64,000 nt of DNA from Rhodobacter aestuarii (GCF_900156655.1 NZ_FTOG01000002.1:1-64000); one strand, 5' to 3'; positions 25,652 to 35,069 are shown, numbered from the stretch's first letter. The notes: a model not told the origin generated them from the sequence alone. Numbers and translations are program-made.

Positions 25652-27235
25652 TTACTCCGCAGGTTGGGCGGCGACAGGGGCGTGCTTGGCGTTCCAGGCC
25701 GCAACGACCTCGACGTCTTGCACCGGGCCCTTGCGGATCGCGGCCAGCATCAGCTTCATCTCGATGATCAAAAGCGTGGTATAAAGCGCCACGAAACCAC
25801 CAAGCGTCACCGCCAGATCCCACACCGAAAGGTGCGAAGCCGACAGCGCGGTGGGCAAAAGCCCGTCCACGGTCCAAGGTTGGCGACCGAACTCGGCCAC
25901 GAACCAGCCCATTTCAGCGGCCAACCACGGCATCGGAATGATGAAGACCGCCGTTTTCAGCGCAAGCTGCGGATAGTTTCCGCCCCGGAAGTTGGTGACG
26001 TAGAACATGTAGGTCAGCAGCGCCAACATGAAGAAGCCAAAGCCCACCATCAAACGGAAGGTCCAGAACATCGGCGCCACGCCGGGCACCGTTTTCCACG
26101 CCGCCGCCTCGATTTGTTCATCGGTGGCGGTCATCGGATCTTCGACCATCGACGACAGAAGCATCGCATAGCCAAGGTCATCCGAATGCGCTTCAAAGGC
26201 CGCCGTCACCTCGGGGGCGACATCGCCTTTATTGGCGCGGATCTGCATCAGCGCGTCATAGGCAATGAGACCATCACGAATGCGCACCTCGGCACCTTCG
26301 ACCAACTCTTTGATGCCGGGCATTTCTTCGGTCAACGAACGCGTGCCGATCAGACCCATCACGTAAGGGATTTTGATCGCATATTTGGTTTCACGCGCTT
26401 CTTGATCGGGGATGCCGAACAGGTTGAAGGAAGCAGGCGCTTCTTCAGTTTCCCACATGCCCTCGATCGCGGCGAGCTTCATTTTTTGGTTGTGGGTCGC
26501 TTCATAGCCCGACTCGTCGCCCAGCACGATCACCGAGAGAGAGGCGGCCAGACCAAAGGCCGAAGCCACGGCGATGGAGCGGCGCGCAAGCTCGATATGG
26601 CGGCCACGCAGCAGATACCAAGACGACACACCAACCACGAAGATCGCCGCCGTCACATAGCCCGCCGACACGGTGTGCACAAATTTGGCCTGCGCCACCG
26701 GATTGAAGAGCACCGCATAGAAATCAACAAGTTCCATGCGCATGGTCATCGGATTGAACTCAGCCCCCACCGGGTTCTGCATCCAGCCATTGGCGATCAA
26801 AATCCACAGCGCGGAGAAGTTCGAGCCGATAGCCACACACCAGCCGACAAACATATGCGCGCGCGGGCGCAGCTTTTCCCAGCCAAAGAACCAAAGCCCC
26901 ACAAAGGTGGCTTCCAAGAAGAAGGCCATCAGGCCCTCAATCGCGAGCGGCGCCCCGAAAATGTCGCCCACGTAGTTGCTGTAATAGCTCCAGTTCATGC
27001 CGAACTGGAATTCCATCGTGATCCCCGTCGACACGCCCAGCACAAAGTTAATGCCAAAAAGCGTGCCCCAGAACTTCGTCATTTGCCGCCAGATCGGACG
27101 ACGGGTCATGACATAGACCGTCTCCATCGTAGCGAGCATGATCGAAAGCCCAAGTGTTAGGGGCACGAATAAGAAGTGATACATTGCTGTCGCTGCAAAC
27201 TGGAGCCGCGACAGCTCCACAAGTCCGAACTCCAT
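25652..27235 (-). CDS. cydA: Cytochrome bd ubiquinol oxidase subunit I
   Basis: A 527-residue subunit that carries haems b558, b595 and d and oxidises quinol while reducing oxygen to water. Visible landmarks are the His ligand in FAATAMYHFLFVPLTLGLS, GWCVAIGSNFSALWILIANGWMQNPVG, the quinol-loop start KMKLAAIEGMWETE, and the signature GRQPWTVDGLLPT. The insert between the Q-loop start and GRQPW is long, so this is the E. coli-like long-Q-loop class rather than the cyanide-insensitive short form. The start at 27235 follows GGAGAGGA. An FNR-type box lies upstream, consistent with induction at low oxygen. No cydDC genes are adjacent. Confidence 0.95.
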   Translation of the reverse strand: MEFGLVELSRLQFAATAMYHFLFVPLTLGLSIMLATMETVYVMTRRPIWRQMTKFWGTLFGINFVLGVSTGITMEFQFGMNWSYYSNYVGDIFGAPLAIEGLMAFFLEATFVGLWFFGWEKLRPRAHMFVGWCVAIGSNFSALWILIANGWMQNPVGAEFNPMTMRMELVDFYAVLFNPVAQAKFVHTVSAGYVTAAIFVVGVSSWYLLRGRHIELARRSIAVASAFGLAASLSVIVLGDESGYEATHNQKMKLAAIEGMWETEEAPASFNLFGIPDQEARETKYAIKIPYVMGLIGTRSLTEEMPGIKELVEGAEVRIRDGLIAYDALMQIRANKGDVAPEVTAAFEAHSDDLGYAMLLSSMVEDPMTATDEQIEAAAWKTVPGVAPMFWTFRLMVGFGFFMLALLTYMFYVTNFRGGNYPQLALKTAVFIIPMPWLAAEMGWFVAEFGRQPWTVDGLLPTALSASHLSVWDLAVTLGGFVALYTTLLIIEMKLMLAAIRKGPVQDVEVVAAWNAKHAPVAAQPAE

Positions 27236-27362
27236 TGTCGTCCTCTCCAACTGGTTCGTCCGCCCTGTCCCGTACAGGCGGTCTTTTGAGCTATGGACCC
27301 TGCGGCGGGCTGTCGCGCCTGCGCGGGCTGTCGCACTTGGGCAAAATGTCCCACTTTAAAAA

Positions 27363-27376
27363 TTGACGTAGATCAA
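27363..27376. promoter_or_regulatory. FNR/FnrL binding site upstream of cydA
   Basis: TTGACGTAGATCAA matches the FNR consensus TTGAT-N4-ATCAA with one mismatch. It is 128 bases upstream of the cydA start, a usual position for activation of a micro-oxic oxidase. Confidence 0.75.
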
Positions 27377-27563
27377 TTGCTTAGCTGACGACTCACGCGT
27401 GTGACTGTGTCACTTTGGCGAGAGAACCCCCTGAAAGATAGTTATTTTATTCAGGTTTTCGCATGCGTTTCGCGCCAAAACCGCACCATCGCGCCAAAAA
27501 ATATTTTTTAACTCCGCAAATTTGTCGCAGGCGCCTGCGCGGTTTTTCGCGCGTCAAACGACT

Positions 27564-27588
27564 GCGCCGCGGCACGGGGCCGCGGCGC
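27564..27588 (-). terminator. Strong GC hairpin downstream of polA
   Basis: Ten-base-pair stem GCGCCGCGGC / GCCGCGGCGC with a 5-base loop, about 35 bases after the polA stop. There is no T-tract. Confidence 0.5.
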
Positions 27589-27622
27589 TAGGCGAGGTGA
27601 GTCTCTCGTTTTGGGCGCTTGA

Positions 27623-30481
27623 TTAGTGTGCTTCGGCCCAGCTTGCGCCCTGCCCAGCATCCACGACCAGCGGCAGCGAGAGCTTCACGGCAGGTTCTGC
27701 CGCACCCTCCATCACGCTGCGGGCGGCCGCGATCAGCGTATCAACAGCGCCCTCTTCGACCTCAAAGATCAATTCGTCATGCACCTGCAACAGCATCCGC
27801 GCGGGCAGATCTGCAATCGCTTGCGGCATACGGATCATCGCGCGGCGAATGATATCGGCCGCCGCCCCTTGGATTGGTGCGTTGATCGCGGCGCGTTTGG
27901 CAAAGCCCGCGCCGGGGCCTTTGGCATTGATCTCGGGTGTGTGGATTTTGCGGCCAAAGAGCGTTTGCACAAAGCCATGCTCTTTCGCAAAGGCAACCGT
28001 CTCATCCATATAGGTGCGAATGCCGGGGAAACGCTCAAAGTAGCGGTCAATGAAGCCCTGCGCCTCGGCGCGCGGAATGCGCAGATTGCGCGCAAGCCCA
28101 AAGCCGGAAATGCCGTAGATGACGCCAAAGTTGATCGCCTTGGCTTGGCGGCGGATCATCGGGTCCATCCCCTCCACCGGCACGCCAAACATTTCCGACG
28201 CCGTCATCGCGTGAATGTCGATCCCTTGGCGGAAGGCTTCCTTCATCTCGGGCAGGTCCGCCACATGGGCCAAGATGCGCAACTCGATCTGACTATAATC
28301 GAGCGACACGATCTTTTGTCCCTCGGGCGCGATGAATGCTTCGCGGATACGACGGCCTTCATCTGACCGCACGGGAATGTTTTGCAAGTTCGGATCGGTG
28401 GAGGCAAGCCGCCCGGTGTTGGCCCCCGCAATGCTATAAGAGGTATGCACGCGGCCCGTATCGGGGTTCACATGGGTTTGCAGAGCGTCGGTATAGGTCG
28501 ATTTCAGCTTCGAGATTTGCCGCCAATCCAAAACCTTAGACGCCAGTTCCGCCGCCTGCTTGTGATCTTCCATCGTGGTGATGTCTTCCAGCACATCCGC
28601 CCCGGTGGCATAGGCGCCGGTTTTGCCCTTTTTGCCGCCTGGCACGCCGAGCACATCAAAGAGCACCTCCCCCAATTGCTTGGGGGACCCCACGTTAAAA
28701 GGCTGACCCGCGAGGCTGTGAATCTCTTCCTCCAGCCCCACCATGCGCTGCGCAAACACGTTCGACATGCGCGACAGAACTGAAGTATCGACCTTCACGC
28801 CCGCCATTTCCATTTCCGCCAAAACCGGCACCAGCGGGCGTTCCAGCGTTTCGTAAACCGTGGTCACCTGCGCGCGCGACAGTTGCGGCTTGAAGGCGCG
28901 CCAAAGCCGCAAGGTGATATCGGCATCTTCGGCAGCGTAAGGCGTGGCTTTATCGAGCGCGACCTTGTCAAAGGTGATTTGCGATTTGCCAGAGCCGATC
29001 AGATCTTTGATCGGGATCGGGCGATGGCCAAGATATTCCTCCGACAGCGCATCCATCCCGTGGCCATGCAGGCCCGAAAACATCGCGTAAGACATCAGCA
29101 TCGTGTCATCAAAAGGCGCGACGCGGATGCCGTAGCGGGCAAAAATCTTCCAGTCATATTTCATGTTCTGGCCGATTTTCAGGATCGCATCATCTTCGAG
29201 CACGGACTTAAGGAGCGCGAGCGCCGTGTCAAAGTCCATCTGCCCGGCGACCTTTTCGGCTCCGCCAAAAAGATCATCTCCCCCCGAACTATGGGCCAGC
29301 GGAATATAGCAGGCCTTGCCCGGCGCGGTGGCCAGCGACACGCCCACCAAATCTGCCTGCATTTCATCAAGGCCGGTCGTTTCCGTATCTACCGCCACAA
29401 CGCCCGTCGCGCGTGCCTCGGCAAGCCAAGCCTCCAGCGTTTCGGCATCGCTGATCATCACGTAGCTGGCCGGATCAATCGGCGCATCGGGCACGGCTTG
29501 CGGGTCAAGCCGCGGTTGCGGGGCCGCGCCATCGGCCCAAGCGGAGGCGGCTTTATCACTGGAGCCTGGGGCGGGAACAGGTGCTTCGCGCCCGAACTTA
29601 TCCGCCACCCGCTTCGTCAGCGTGCGGAATTCCATCTCGTTGAGGAAGCTCAGCAGCGTATCCGGGTCGGGATCTTTGACCTCCAGCGTATCAAGCCCAA
29701 ACTCAAGCGGCACGGTATCGCACAAAGTCACCAACTGCTTCGAGATGCGAATTTGATCGGCGAAATTGATCAGCGTTTCGCGGCGCTTGGGCTGTTTGAT
29801 CTCGCTTGCGCGCTCCAAAAGCGTTTCAAGGTCGCCATAATCCGCAATCAGTTGCGCGGCAGTTTTGATGCCGATCCCCGGCGCGCCGGGCACGTTATCG
29901 ACCGAATCCCCCGCCAATGCCTGCACATCCACCACCTTCTCAGGTCGAACGCCGAATTTGGCCTCCACCTCATCGGGGCCGATCACAAGGTTTTTCATCG
30001 CGTCGAGCATGCCAACGCCATTGCCGACCAATTGCATCAGGTCTTTGTCAGACGAGATGATGGTCACACGCCCCCCCGCCTCGCGCGCTTGGCGCGCCAA
30101 AGTGGCAATGATGTCATCGGCCTCGAACCCTTCGATCTCAAGGCAGGCGAGGTTGAACGCCCTCGTGGCCTCCCGCGTGAGCGGAAATTGCGGGCGCAAA
30201 TCCTCGGGCGCGGGCGGGCGGTTTTCTTTGTAGGCGGGGTAAATCTCGTTGCGGAAGGTCTTGGAGCTATAGTCAAAGATCACCGCCGCATGGGTGGGCG
30301 CATCATCGCCCTTCGCCTCTTCAATGTAGCGGTAGATCATATTGGTGAAGCCCGCGACGGCCCCCACCGGCAGCCCGTCAGACTTGCGCGTCAGCGGCGG
30401 CAGCGCGTGATAGGCACGGAAGATGAAAGCCGAGCCGTCGATCAAATGCAGATGGCATCCCTTGCCGAAACCGCCGCCCAT
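27623..30481 (-). CDS. polA: DNA polymerase I
   Basis: A 952-residue enzyme with three domains. The 5'-3' exonuclease is about 1-290 (LHLIDGSAFIFRAYHALPP, EGFEADDIIATLA, SSDKDLMQLV). The 3'-5' exonuclease is about 350-540 with all motifs: DTETTGLDEM, IGQNMKYDWKIF and YAAEDADIT, so proofreading should be active. The family A polymerase domain has SLDYSQIELRILAHVADL (motif A), RRQAKAINFGVIYGISGFG (motif B) and LLQVHDELIFEV (motif C). The start at 30481 is supported by GGGAGA upstream; 121 upstream codons without coding character are rejected. It fills gaps in lagging-strand synthesis and excision repair. Confidence 0.95.
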   Translation of the reverse strand: MGGGFGKGCHLHLIDGSAFIFRAYHALPPLTRKSDGLPVGAVAGFTNMIYRYIEEAKGDDAPTHAAVIFDYSSKTFRNEIYPAYKENRPPAPEDLRPQFPLTREATRAFNLACLEIEGFEADDIIATLARQAREAGGRVTIISSDKDLMQLVGNGVGMLDAMKNLVIGPDEVEAKFGVRPEKVVDVQALAGDSVDNVPGAPGIGIKTAAQLIADYGDLETLLERASEIKQPKRRETLINFADQIRISKQLVTLCDTVPLEFGLDTLEVKDPDPDTLLSFLNEMEFRTLTKRVADKFGREAPVPAPGSSDKAASAWADGAAPQPRLDPQAVPDAPIDPASYVMISDAETLEAWLAEARATGVVAVDTETTGLDEMQADLVGVSLATAPGKACYIPLAHSSGGDDLFGGAEKVAGQMDFDTALALLKSVLEDDAILKIGQNMKYDWKIFARYGIRVAPFDDTMLMSYAMFSGLHGHGMDALSEEYLGHRPIPIKDLIGSGKSQITFDKVALDKATPYAAEDADITLRLWRAFKPQLSRAQVTTVYETLERPLVPVLAEMEMAGVKVDTSVLSRMSNVFAQRMVGLEEEIHSLAGQPFNVGSPKQLGEVLFDVLGVPGGKKGKTGAYATGADVLEDITTMEDHKQAAELASKVLDWRQISKLKSTYTDALQTHVNPDTGRVHTSYSIAGANTGRLASTDPNLQNIPVRSDEGRRIREAFIAPEGQKIVSLDYSQIELRILAHVADLPEMKEAFRQGIDIHAMTASEMFGVPVEGMDPMIRRQAKAINFGVIYGISGFGLARNLRIPRAEAQGFIDRYFERFPGIRTYMDETVAFAKEHGFVQTLFGRKIHTPEINAKGPGAGFAKRAAINAPIQGAAADIIRRAMIRMPQAIADLPARMLLQVHDELIFEVEEGAVDTLIAAARSVMEGAAEPAVKLSLPLVVDAGQGASWAEAH

Positions 30482-30521
30482 ATGCTTATCTCCCGTCAGT
30501 CCATTTATAGCAGGTATTGCC

Positions 30522-31040
30522 ATGTTACGGCCCCTCATTCCAGCGCTCGCCGCCCTTGGCCTGTTCGCAACCTCGGTTCCCGCGCAAGAGTTGCGCCCGG
30601 TCCAGCCCAAACCCGCCGATGATCGCACGGCCGCCACAGAACTCCACGCCCCCTGCGAAATGACCGAGGATAGCGAAAGCTGCTCCCGCGTTCTGGCTTG
30701 CGTTGGAGAAAGCGGCCTGTGGTTTGCCGGTCGCGCGATCGGGCGCGGCACAGGCGTTCTGCGCGGCGCCTTATCAAATGGGGTGACCTGCGGCGGAACT
30801 TGGACCGAAAGCAATTGGTTTGGCGCAGGACAAGCCGATGTCACCTGTTCAAACGGCGAAACCGGGCGTGTCTATTTTACCTATCAAGATCGCTGGACCG
30901 GGACCGCAACGGGCAATGGAAGCATGAGCGGGGGAAACCGGATTGAAATCTGGTCGGGCAATCGCGTTCCAGAATTCCTGCAAAACACCACTGGCCAACC
31001 TGCCCTTCCCTGCGGAGGGGCCGCCATCCCGATCAGCTAA
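30522..31040 (+). CDS. Exported cysteine-containing protein of unknown function
   Basis: A 172-residue protein with a clear signal peptide (MLRPLIPALAALGLFATSVPAQE). The mature part has several cysteines (HAPCEMTEDSESCSRVLACVGE, GVTCGG, DVTCSNGETG, ALPCGG), probably paired as disulfides, and a beta-rich, Gly/Asn-rich middle. It is divergent from polA; the upstream frame (from 30423) overlaps polA and is excluded. No family is recognised. It is probably periplasmic. Confidence 0.7.
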   Translation: MLRPLIPALAALGLFATSVPAQELRPVQPKPADDRTAATELHAPCEMTEDSESCSRVLACVGESGLWFAGRAIGRGTGVLRGALSNGVTCGGTWTESNWFGAGQADVTCSNGETGRVYFTYQDRWTGTATGNGSMSGGNRIEIWSGNRVPEFLQNTTGQPALPCGGAAIPIS

Positions 31041-31068
31041 ACCACGTCGACGGGATGGCCGCTTGATC

Positions 31069-31245
31069 TCAGTGGTCGTCGTGCGCGTGTTCGCGGTCAA
31101 TCACGAAGGTTTTGCCGCAATAGGGGCAAACCGTTTGGCCTTCATCTTGCGGGATCGTCAGCCAAACGCGCGGGTGCCCACCTTCGCCCCCATCACAGGC
31201 CACTTTCCAGCTGGTCACGGTCTGGGTCTCGGGGGTGTTGGTCAT
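31069..31245 (-). CDS. Zinc-finger (CHCC-type) small protein
   Basis: A 58-residue protein with the motif [14 protein letters not shown] followed by [11 protein letters not shown], giving a Cys-x-His-x-Cys-x2-Cys zinc site. This is the zf-CHCC family, related to the zinc-binding part of mitochondrial complex I subunit NDUFS6 and common in alphaproteobacteria. GGGAG precedes the ATG at a good distance. It is upstream of neither an operon partner nor a complex I gene here; a role in assembly of Fe-S or respiratory complexes is only suggested by homology. Confidence 0.85.
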   Translation of the reverse strand: MTNTPETQTVTSWKVACDGGEGGHPRVWLTIPQDEGQTVCPYCGKTFVIDREHAHDDH

Positions 31246-31336
31246 GGCAAGCTCCCTGCATGCTGGGCCGAAATGGGTTGTCCGTGATTTACGCGAAAAG
31301 ACCGCCGCCGAGCAAGCACTCCTGCGGCGCTCTGCC

Positions 31337-31720
31337 TCAGTCTTCGGAAAGGATCATCGGGCCAATGTTGCGGCCGGCCAGAATGTGCAGGTGGAAATGC
31401 GGCACTTCTTGCACGCCATGCTCCCCCGCATTGGTGATCGCACGGAAGCCTTTGCCGCCCGAATGTGCCTCGGCACCCACCAGTTTCACCACCTCAGCCA
31501 CAGCACGCGAGAAATCGACGATCTCTTCTGCGCTCGCTGCCGCACAGAAGTGATCATAGGTGACATAGGGCCCCTTCGGGATCACCAGCACATGCGCGGG
31601 TGCTTTGGGCGCGATATCGGCGAAGGCCAGCGTATGCTCGGTTTCATAGACCGTTTTATTAGGGATCTCCCCGCGCAGGATGCGGGCAAAGATATTCGTA
31701 TCGTCATAGACATAGGCCAA
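31337..31720 (-). CDS. HIT-family (Hint-type) nucleotide hydrolase
   Basis: A 127-residue histidine-triad protein. The active-site motif is [10 protein letters not shown] near residue 108, and the fold start is [39 protein letters not shown]. Family members hydrolyse adenosine phosphoramidates and related nucleotides. It is 12 bases downstream of the glycosyltransferase gene and may be co-transcribed with it. Confidence 0.92.
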   Translation of the reverse strand: MAYVYDDTNIFARILRGEIPNKTVYETEHTLAFADIAPKAPAHVLVIPKGPYVTYDHFCAAASAEEIVDFSRAVAEVVKLVGAEAHSGGKGFRAITNAGEHGVQEVPHFHLHILAGRNIGPMILSED

Positions 31721-31732
31721 AGTCGTGCCTCC

Positions 31733-33307
31733 TTAATCGACGAACAGATAATCGGTGGCCGCGATCTGCTGCGCAAGCTCTGTCTTGATGCCAAGGAATT
31801 GCGCCAAGGCATGGGCGTTTTCCTCGGGGCTAGCCGCCTCGCGCATGCGCGAAAAGTTCGGGAATTGCGCGTCGCGCATTTGATCGCTTTCGTGCTGAAG
31901 GTCATAGCGGATCGTCGGCAAGAGTCGGTCCAGCACCTCGCGTGAGGTATGTTCCCCGGCCAAGCCCACCCGCCGGGCGTGACCGATGAGATACTCATCC
32001 GAGAAGTCGCATTCGACCTCAAGCACCCGCGTGGTGCATTTGTCCGAAGTGAAATCCTGCATCAGTTCGAGCCCCGCCGGGTCGAGGCAAATCACCAGCC
32101 GGTCGCTTTCATAATAGTCAAACAACATCCGCAGCAACGCGCGGCGGTGTCGGTTGCGCTTATCGACCGTGCGCTCGATCCCGCCCAAATCAGGCAAACC
32201 GCCCTCTTCGTTGAACAGATATTCGATCACCGGAAGCCCGGCATGATGGCGCACCTGCTCCACGAGCCGTTTGGCGACATGCCACTTCTTGCACACGACC
32301 ATCATCAGTGTGCGTTCACGCCCAAGGGTGGATTCGCGCTCCCAAAAACGCGGCGCAAACCGCCGCCCGATCCGCCCGCGCCCGGTCAAAAAGGCAAAAA
32401 GCGCCCGGCCTTCGTTTGAAATGTCGAAACTCACCCCTTCGGCCTGCCACAACGCGCCGAGCCGTTCCTTCAGTTCAACCGCATCGGGGCTGATTTTGCG
32501 GGCAAACAAATAGTCTTGCCCCAAAAGAAGATCATAGTGGTCGTTGTAAAACGTCACCGGCATACCGTAATCGGTGAACATCAAGAAGGTGAGCGTCCGA
32601 TTGCGGATTTCCTTTTCCGGCACGACATGGCGCACGATGGTCTGGAAAAAGGTCTCGTCCGGGATCCATGTGGTGCGGAAAAACCGCATCACATCGGGGC
32701 GTTCGCGGCAGAAATCGAGCACCCATTCAATCGTGCGCCGCCGCAGGCACCACCATTGCGAGCCGATCATCATCTGGATGTCATCGGGGATCTTGCGGGT
32801 CAGATTGAACTTCTTTTGCAGATCAAACGCAGCATAGAACCGCTTCGGCTGGGTGCGTTCATTGAACCAGTGCCGATAGACTAGCCGCTCCTCCTTGAAG
32901 CCGGTCTTGATCCAGTCTGAGGCGAAGAAATCGAAGCTCTCGATATAATCCACATCCTCGGCATCCAGGAAACGATGCGCGAATTCCGCACTTTTGATCT
33001 GCATGCAATCGCCTGACAGCATGTAGAAATGCGTGGCTTTGGGGAAGGCTTCAACCGCTGCCCGCACCGCTTCAAGCGTTGCCCCCACAAGGCTCCATTC
33101 GCCCCAACCGCATTTGCGCCGCTTGCGCGCAAAGGTCACCGACGGGTTGGTTTCCAGCGCCGATTTGATGCGCTCAAAGTCTTCTGGCTTGGCGCGTGCA
33201 TCAAAGTGGATGGAGACATAGTCACCCGCCGAGGTCAGCCGCTCGGCCTGAGCAATGATCCCTTCGGGATCTTTGTGAGTGAGCAGGATGAAGGCGATTT
33301 TTGCCAT
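31733..33307 (-). CDS. Branch-type beta-1,6-N-acetylglucosaminyltransferase-like protein with C-terminal DUF5928-like region
   Basis: A 524-residue protein. The N-terminal half (about 1-280) matches core-2/I-branching glycosyltransferases (GT14): IAFILLTHKDPEGIIAQAERL, THFYMLSGDCMQIKS, IGSQWWCLRRRTIEWVLDF and TWIPDETFFQTIV. The C-terminal half (about 300-524) looks like the DUF5928 extension found in Rhodobacteraceae; it contains a P-loop-free segment ESTLGRERTLMMVVCKKWHVAKRLVEQV. It is divergent from a sulfotransferase-like gene, hinting at modification of a surface glycan. Acceptor unknown. Confidence 0.78.
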   Translation of the reverse strand: MAKIAFILLTHKDPEGIIAQAERLTSAGDYVSIHFDARAKPEDFERIKSALETNPSVTFARKRRKCGWGEWSLVGATLEAVRAAVEAFPKATHFYMLSGDCMQIKSAEFAHRFLDAEDVDYIESFDFFASDWIKTGFKEERLVYRHWFNERTQPKRFYAAFDLQKKFNLTRKIPDDIQMMIGSQWWCLRRRTIEWVLDFCRERPDVMRFFRTTWIPDETFFQTIVRHVVPEKEIRNRTLTFLMFTDYGMPVTFYNDHYDLLLGQDYLFARKISPDAVELKERLGALWQAEGVSFDISNEGRALFAFLTGRGRIGRRFAPRFWERESTLGRERTLMMVVCKKWHVAKRLVEQVRHHAGLPVIEYLFNEEGGLPDLGGIERTVDKRNRHRRALLRMLFDYYESDRLVICLDPAGLELMQDFTSDKCTTRVLEVECDFSDEYLIGHARRVGLAGEHTSREVLDRLLPTIRYDLQHESDQMRDAQFPNFSRMREAASPEENAHALAQFLGIKTELAQQIAATDYLFVD

Positions 33308-33455
33308 TTGGGAAACAGCTCGTCCGCGGTTTTGGGTTTATCTGTGGTAATAGCGCCAAAGGGCATTGAAAAAACAGAGCTTCTTTGCTTCATGGGAAGG
33401 AATTCTCAAAAGATCGGTGCGAAAGGTCATCGCATCGAAGTTGGAGGCTGAGTTT

Positions 33456-34274
33456 ATGGGGTTTCCCGGAACCTGGATGACCGAAAGCGAAAGCGTCGTC
33501 TATCGCGTCGTTCCCAAATGCGCCTGCTCGTCGATCGGGCAGATCATGTTCTACTCCGACCATGGCCGCTTCTTTGATGGCGACATCCACGACAGCACCT
33601 CGGGGCTGCATAAATGGAGCCAAGACGAGAGCCAAAAGGCGATTGAGCGCAATGTGAAGGGGCACCAAAGCTACGCCTTCACCTGCGTGCGCAACCCCTA
33701 TGCGCGGATTCTGAGCTCGTTCTTTGACAAGATCGCGGGCATTCAAAGGAACGGCAAACGCTACCGGGGCAACCTTGTACCGCAACTGATCCAGAAATAC
33801 GGCATCGAGGTCGGCAGCCCGGAAGACAATTTCGATTTCGATCAGGTGAAGTCGTTCCGCCGCTTCTTGCTATTCGCGCGCGATACCATCCGCTGGCGTC
33901 GCCCTATGGAACCCGACATCCACTGGTCCGCCATGTCGGGGCATATCTCGACCTTCATCGTCAACGGTGGCCAATACGACCACATCTTCTTCACCGAGAA
34001 GTTCAACGAGGGGATGCAAGTCGTGCTCGACAATATCGAGACCGCGCATCCGATCGACCTCGCCACGATCCCGCGCTTCAACGAAAGCGAGGGCCACGGG
34101 CCGAAACGCGTGCATAAGGTGAGCGACTATTTCGACGACCTGTCGCGCCATCTGGTGTGGGAAATCTACAAGAAGGATTTCCAGCTGTTCAAATATGACT
34201 TCGACGACCCAGACAATAAGATGCCAATCGGCGAGGTTGATCTCGCCGAGGTTCACGCGAAGCTTGGAGATTAA
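33456..34274 (+). CDS. Sulfotransferase family 2-like protein
   Basis: A 272-residue protein from ATG 33456, chosen because a perfect GGAGG lies eight bases upstream; a TTG at 33366 and a GTG at 33417 are in frame but poorly supported. The PAPS-binding 5'-phosphosulfate loop is seen in VVPKCACSSIGQIMFY and the 3'-phosphate site in FTCVRNPYARILSSFF, as in carbohydrate sulfotransferases (HNK-1/CHST class). It is divergent from a branching glycosyltransferase, so the likely substrate is a polysaccharide or glycolipid. A perfect hairpin follows the stop. Confidence 0.82.
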   Translation: MGFPGTWMTESESVVYRVVPKCACSSIGQIMFYSDHGRFFDGDIHDSTSGLHKWSQDESQKAIERNVKGHQSYAFTCVRNPYARILSSFFDKIAGIQRNGKRYRGNLVPQLIQKYGIEVGSPEDNFDFDQVKSFRRFLLFARDTIRWRRPMEPDIHWSAMSGHISTFIVNGGQYDHIFFTEKFNEGMQVVLDNIETAHPIDLATIPRFNESEGHGPKRVHKVSDYFDDLSRHLVWEIYKKDFQLFKYDFDDPDNKMPIGEVDLAEVHAKLGD

Positions 34275-34302
34275 GTAACGGGCGCCCTAGGGCGCCCGTT
34301 AC
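34275..34302 (+). terminator. Perfect palindromic hairpin after sulfotransferase gene
   Basis: A 28-base perfect palindrome with GTAACGGGCGCCC arms begins right after the stop codon. T-tract is short (ACAACTTT). Terminator or mRNA-stabilising structure. Confidence 0.65.
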
Positions 34303-34370
34303 AACTTTGAGCGGAAACCCCAAAGCGACACACACGAAAAATGAAACCTAACTATTTTTGCGAGGGCTGA

Positions 34371-35069
34371 TTGCGTCTCTTGATCGGCCCTTCGAACGCC
34401 GGAAAATCGACTTGGATTGAACGCACCGCGCCCACGAACGTGTGTTACGCATTTCAATTCGTTTATGGAGGCTTCCCAAGCCAAGACTCGGTGCTTCACT
34501 ACAACCTGCTGTTTCTTGCGCTCGCCCGGCAAAAGAACAGCCTTTCGCTCGAGTCATGGGATCTTCTTGAGGACCCCTTCTTAGACAGATGCCTCAGCGA
34601 TGGCTTTACCCATGAAGCGACCGTGATCGTCGCGCCAATTGGCGACCTTCTCTCTCGGGCGAAACGGCGCCGGAGGATCGAGAAGAGCTTGCCCCGAACG
34701 GGCGCATATCCAAAAAACACTTGGTTGCCGATCTTGGAGGTCGTCAACATTCACGCGATGTACCAAACGCTCTTCGACATTCTGGAGAGCCGAGCGATCC
34801 CATACCAAATTCTGTTCAACGGGAACCGGCGAAAACCGCAGATGCACGAAATCACCCGTTCCGACGTGCCTGCCGCACTTAGCGGGACTTACGTTGGCCT
34901 GTCCGATGGTGAAGCGGATGCGGGATGGGACCGACCGCTCAGAACAGTTTGTTGTCGTTCCATGAGCGTTGTTCGCGATGACCTTCGTCAGTTCCTGCTG
35001 GCCCCGACAAAGCGACTGTGGCTGAAGGCCGGAGCGCTTTTCTCCAATGTCTCCACGCCCAAACCCTAA
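34371..35069 (+). CDS. P-loop NTPase-like protein of unknown function
   Basis: A 232-residue protein with a Walker A loop at its very start (LLIGPSNAGKSTWIE, residues 3-17). Downstream are VIVAPIGDLLSRAKRRRRIEKSLP and LEVVNIHAMYQTLFDILESRAIPYQILFNG, which could be a lid and a later core strand of a kinase-like fold; a clear Walker B was not found. The start is TTG 34371 with GAGGG four bases upstream. Directly before it is an in-frame TGA preceded by ATG 34341 and eight sense codons, so the 5' end may be damaged. Its base composition is less GC-rich than its neighbours. It follows the sulfotransferase gene and may be a carbohydrate or nucleotide kinase, but this is not established. Confidence 0.6.
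   Translation: MRLLIGPSNAGKSTWIERTAPTNVCYAFQFVYGGFPSQDSVLHYNLLFLALARQKNSLSLESWDLLEDPFLDRCLSDGFTHEATVIVAPIGDLLSRAKRRRRIEKSLPRTGAYPKNTWLPILEVVNIHAMYQTLFDILESRAIPYQILFNGNRRKPQMHEITRSDVPAALSGTYVGLSDGEADAGWDRPLRTVCCRSMSVVRDDLRQFLLAPTKRLWLKAGALFSNVSTPKP

Larger units (their letters stand above)
27236..27622. other. Intergenic region: cyd promoter and polA 3' hairpin
   Basis: About 390 bases. It holds the FNR-like box (27363-27376) and the hairpin (27564-27588). A 12-base direct repeat GCGGGCTGTCGC occurs twice around 27305-27335, of unknown meaning. Confidence 0.5.

Noticed and set aside
25646-27160. 504-codon frame antisense to cydA
   Set aside because: His/Arg-rich shadow; cydA is unambiguous.
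25652-27235. Cyanide-insensitive oxidase (CioA)
   Set aside because: The subunit is 527 residues with a long Q-loop and is followed by cydX, which fits the E. coli-type bd oxidase.
28883-30622. 579-codon frame antisense to polA
   Set aside because: Shadow of polA with no recognisable motif.
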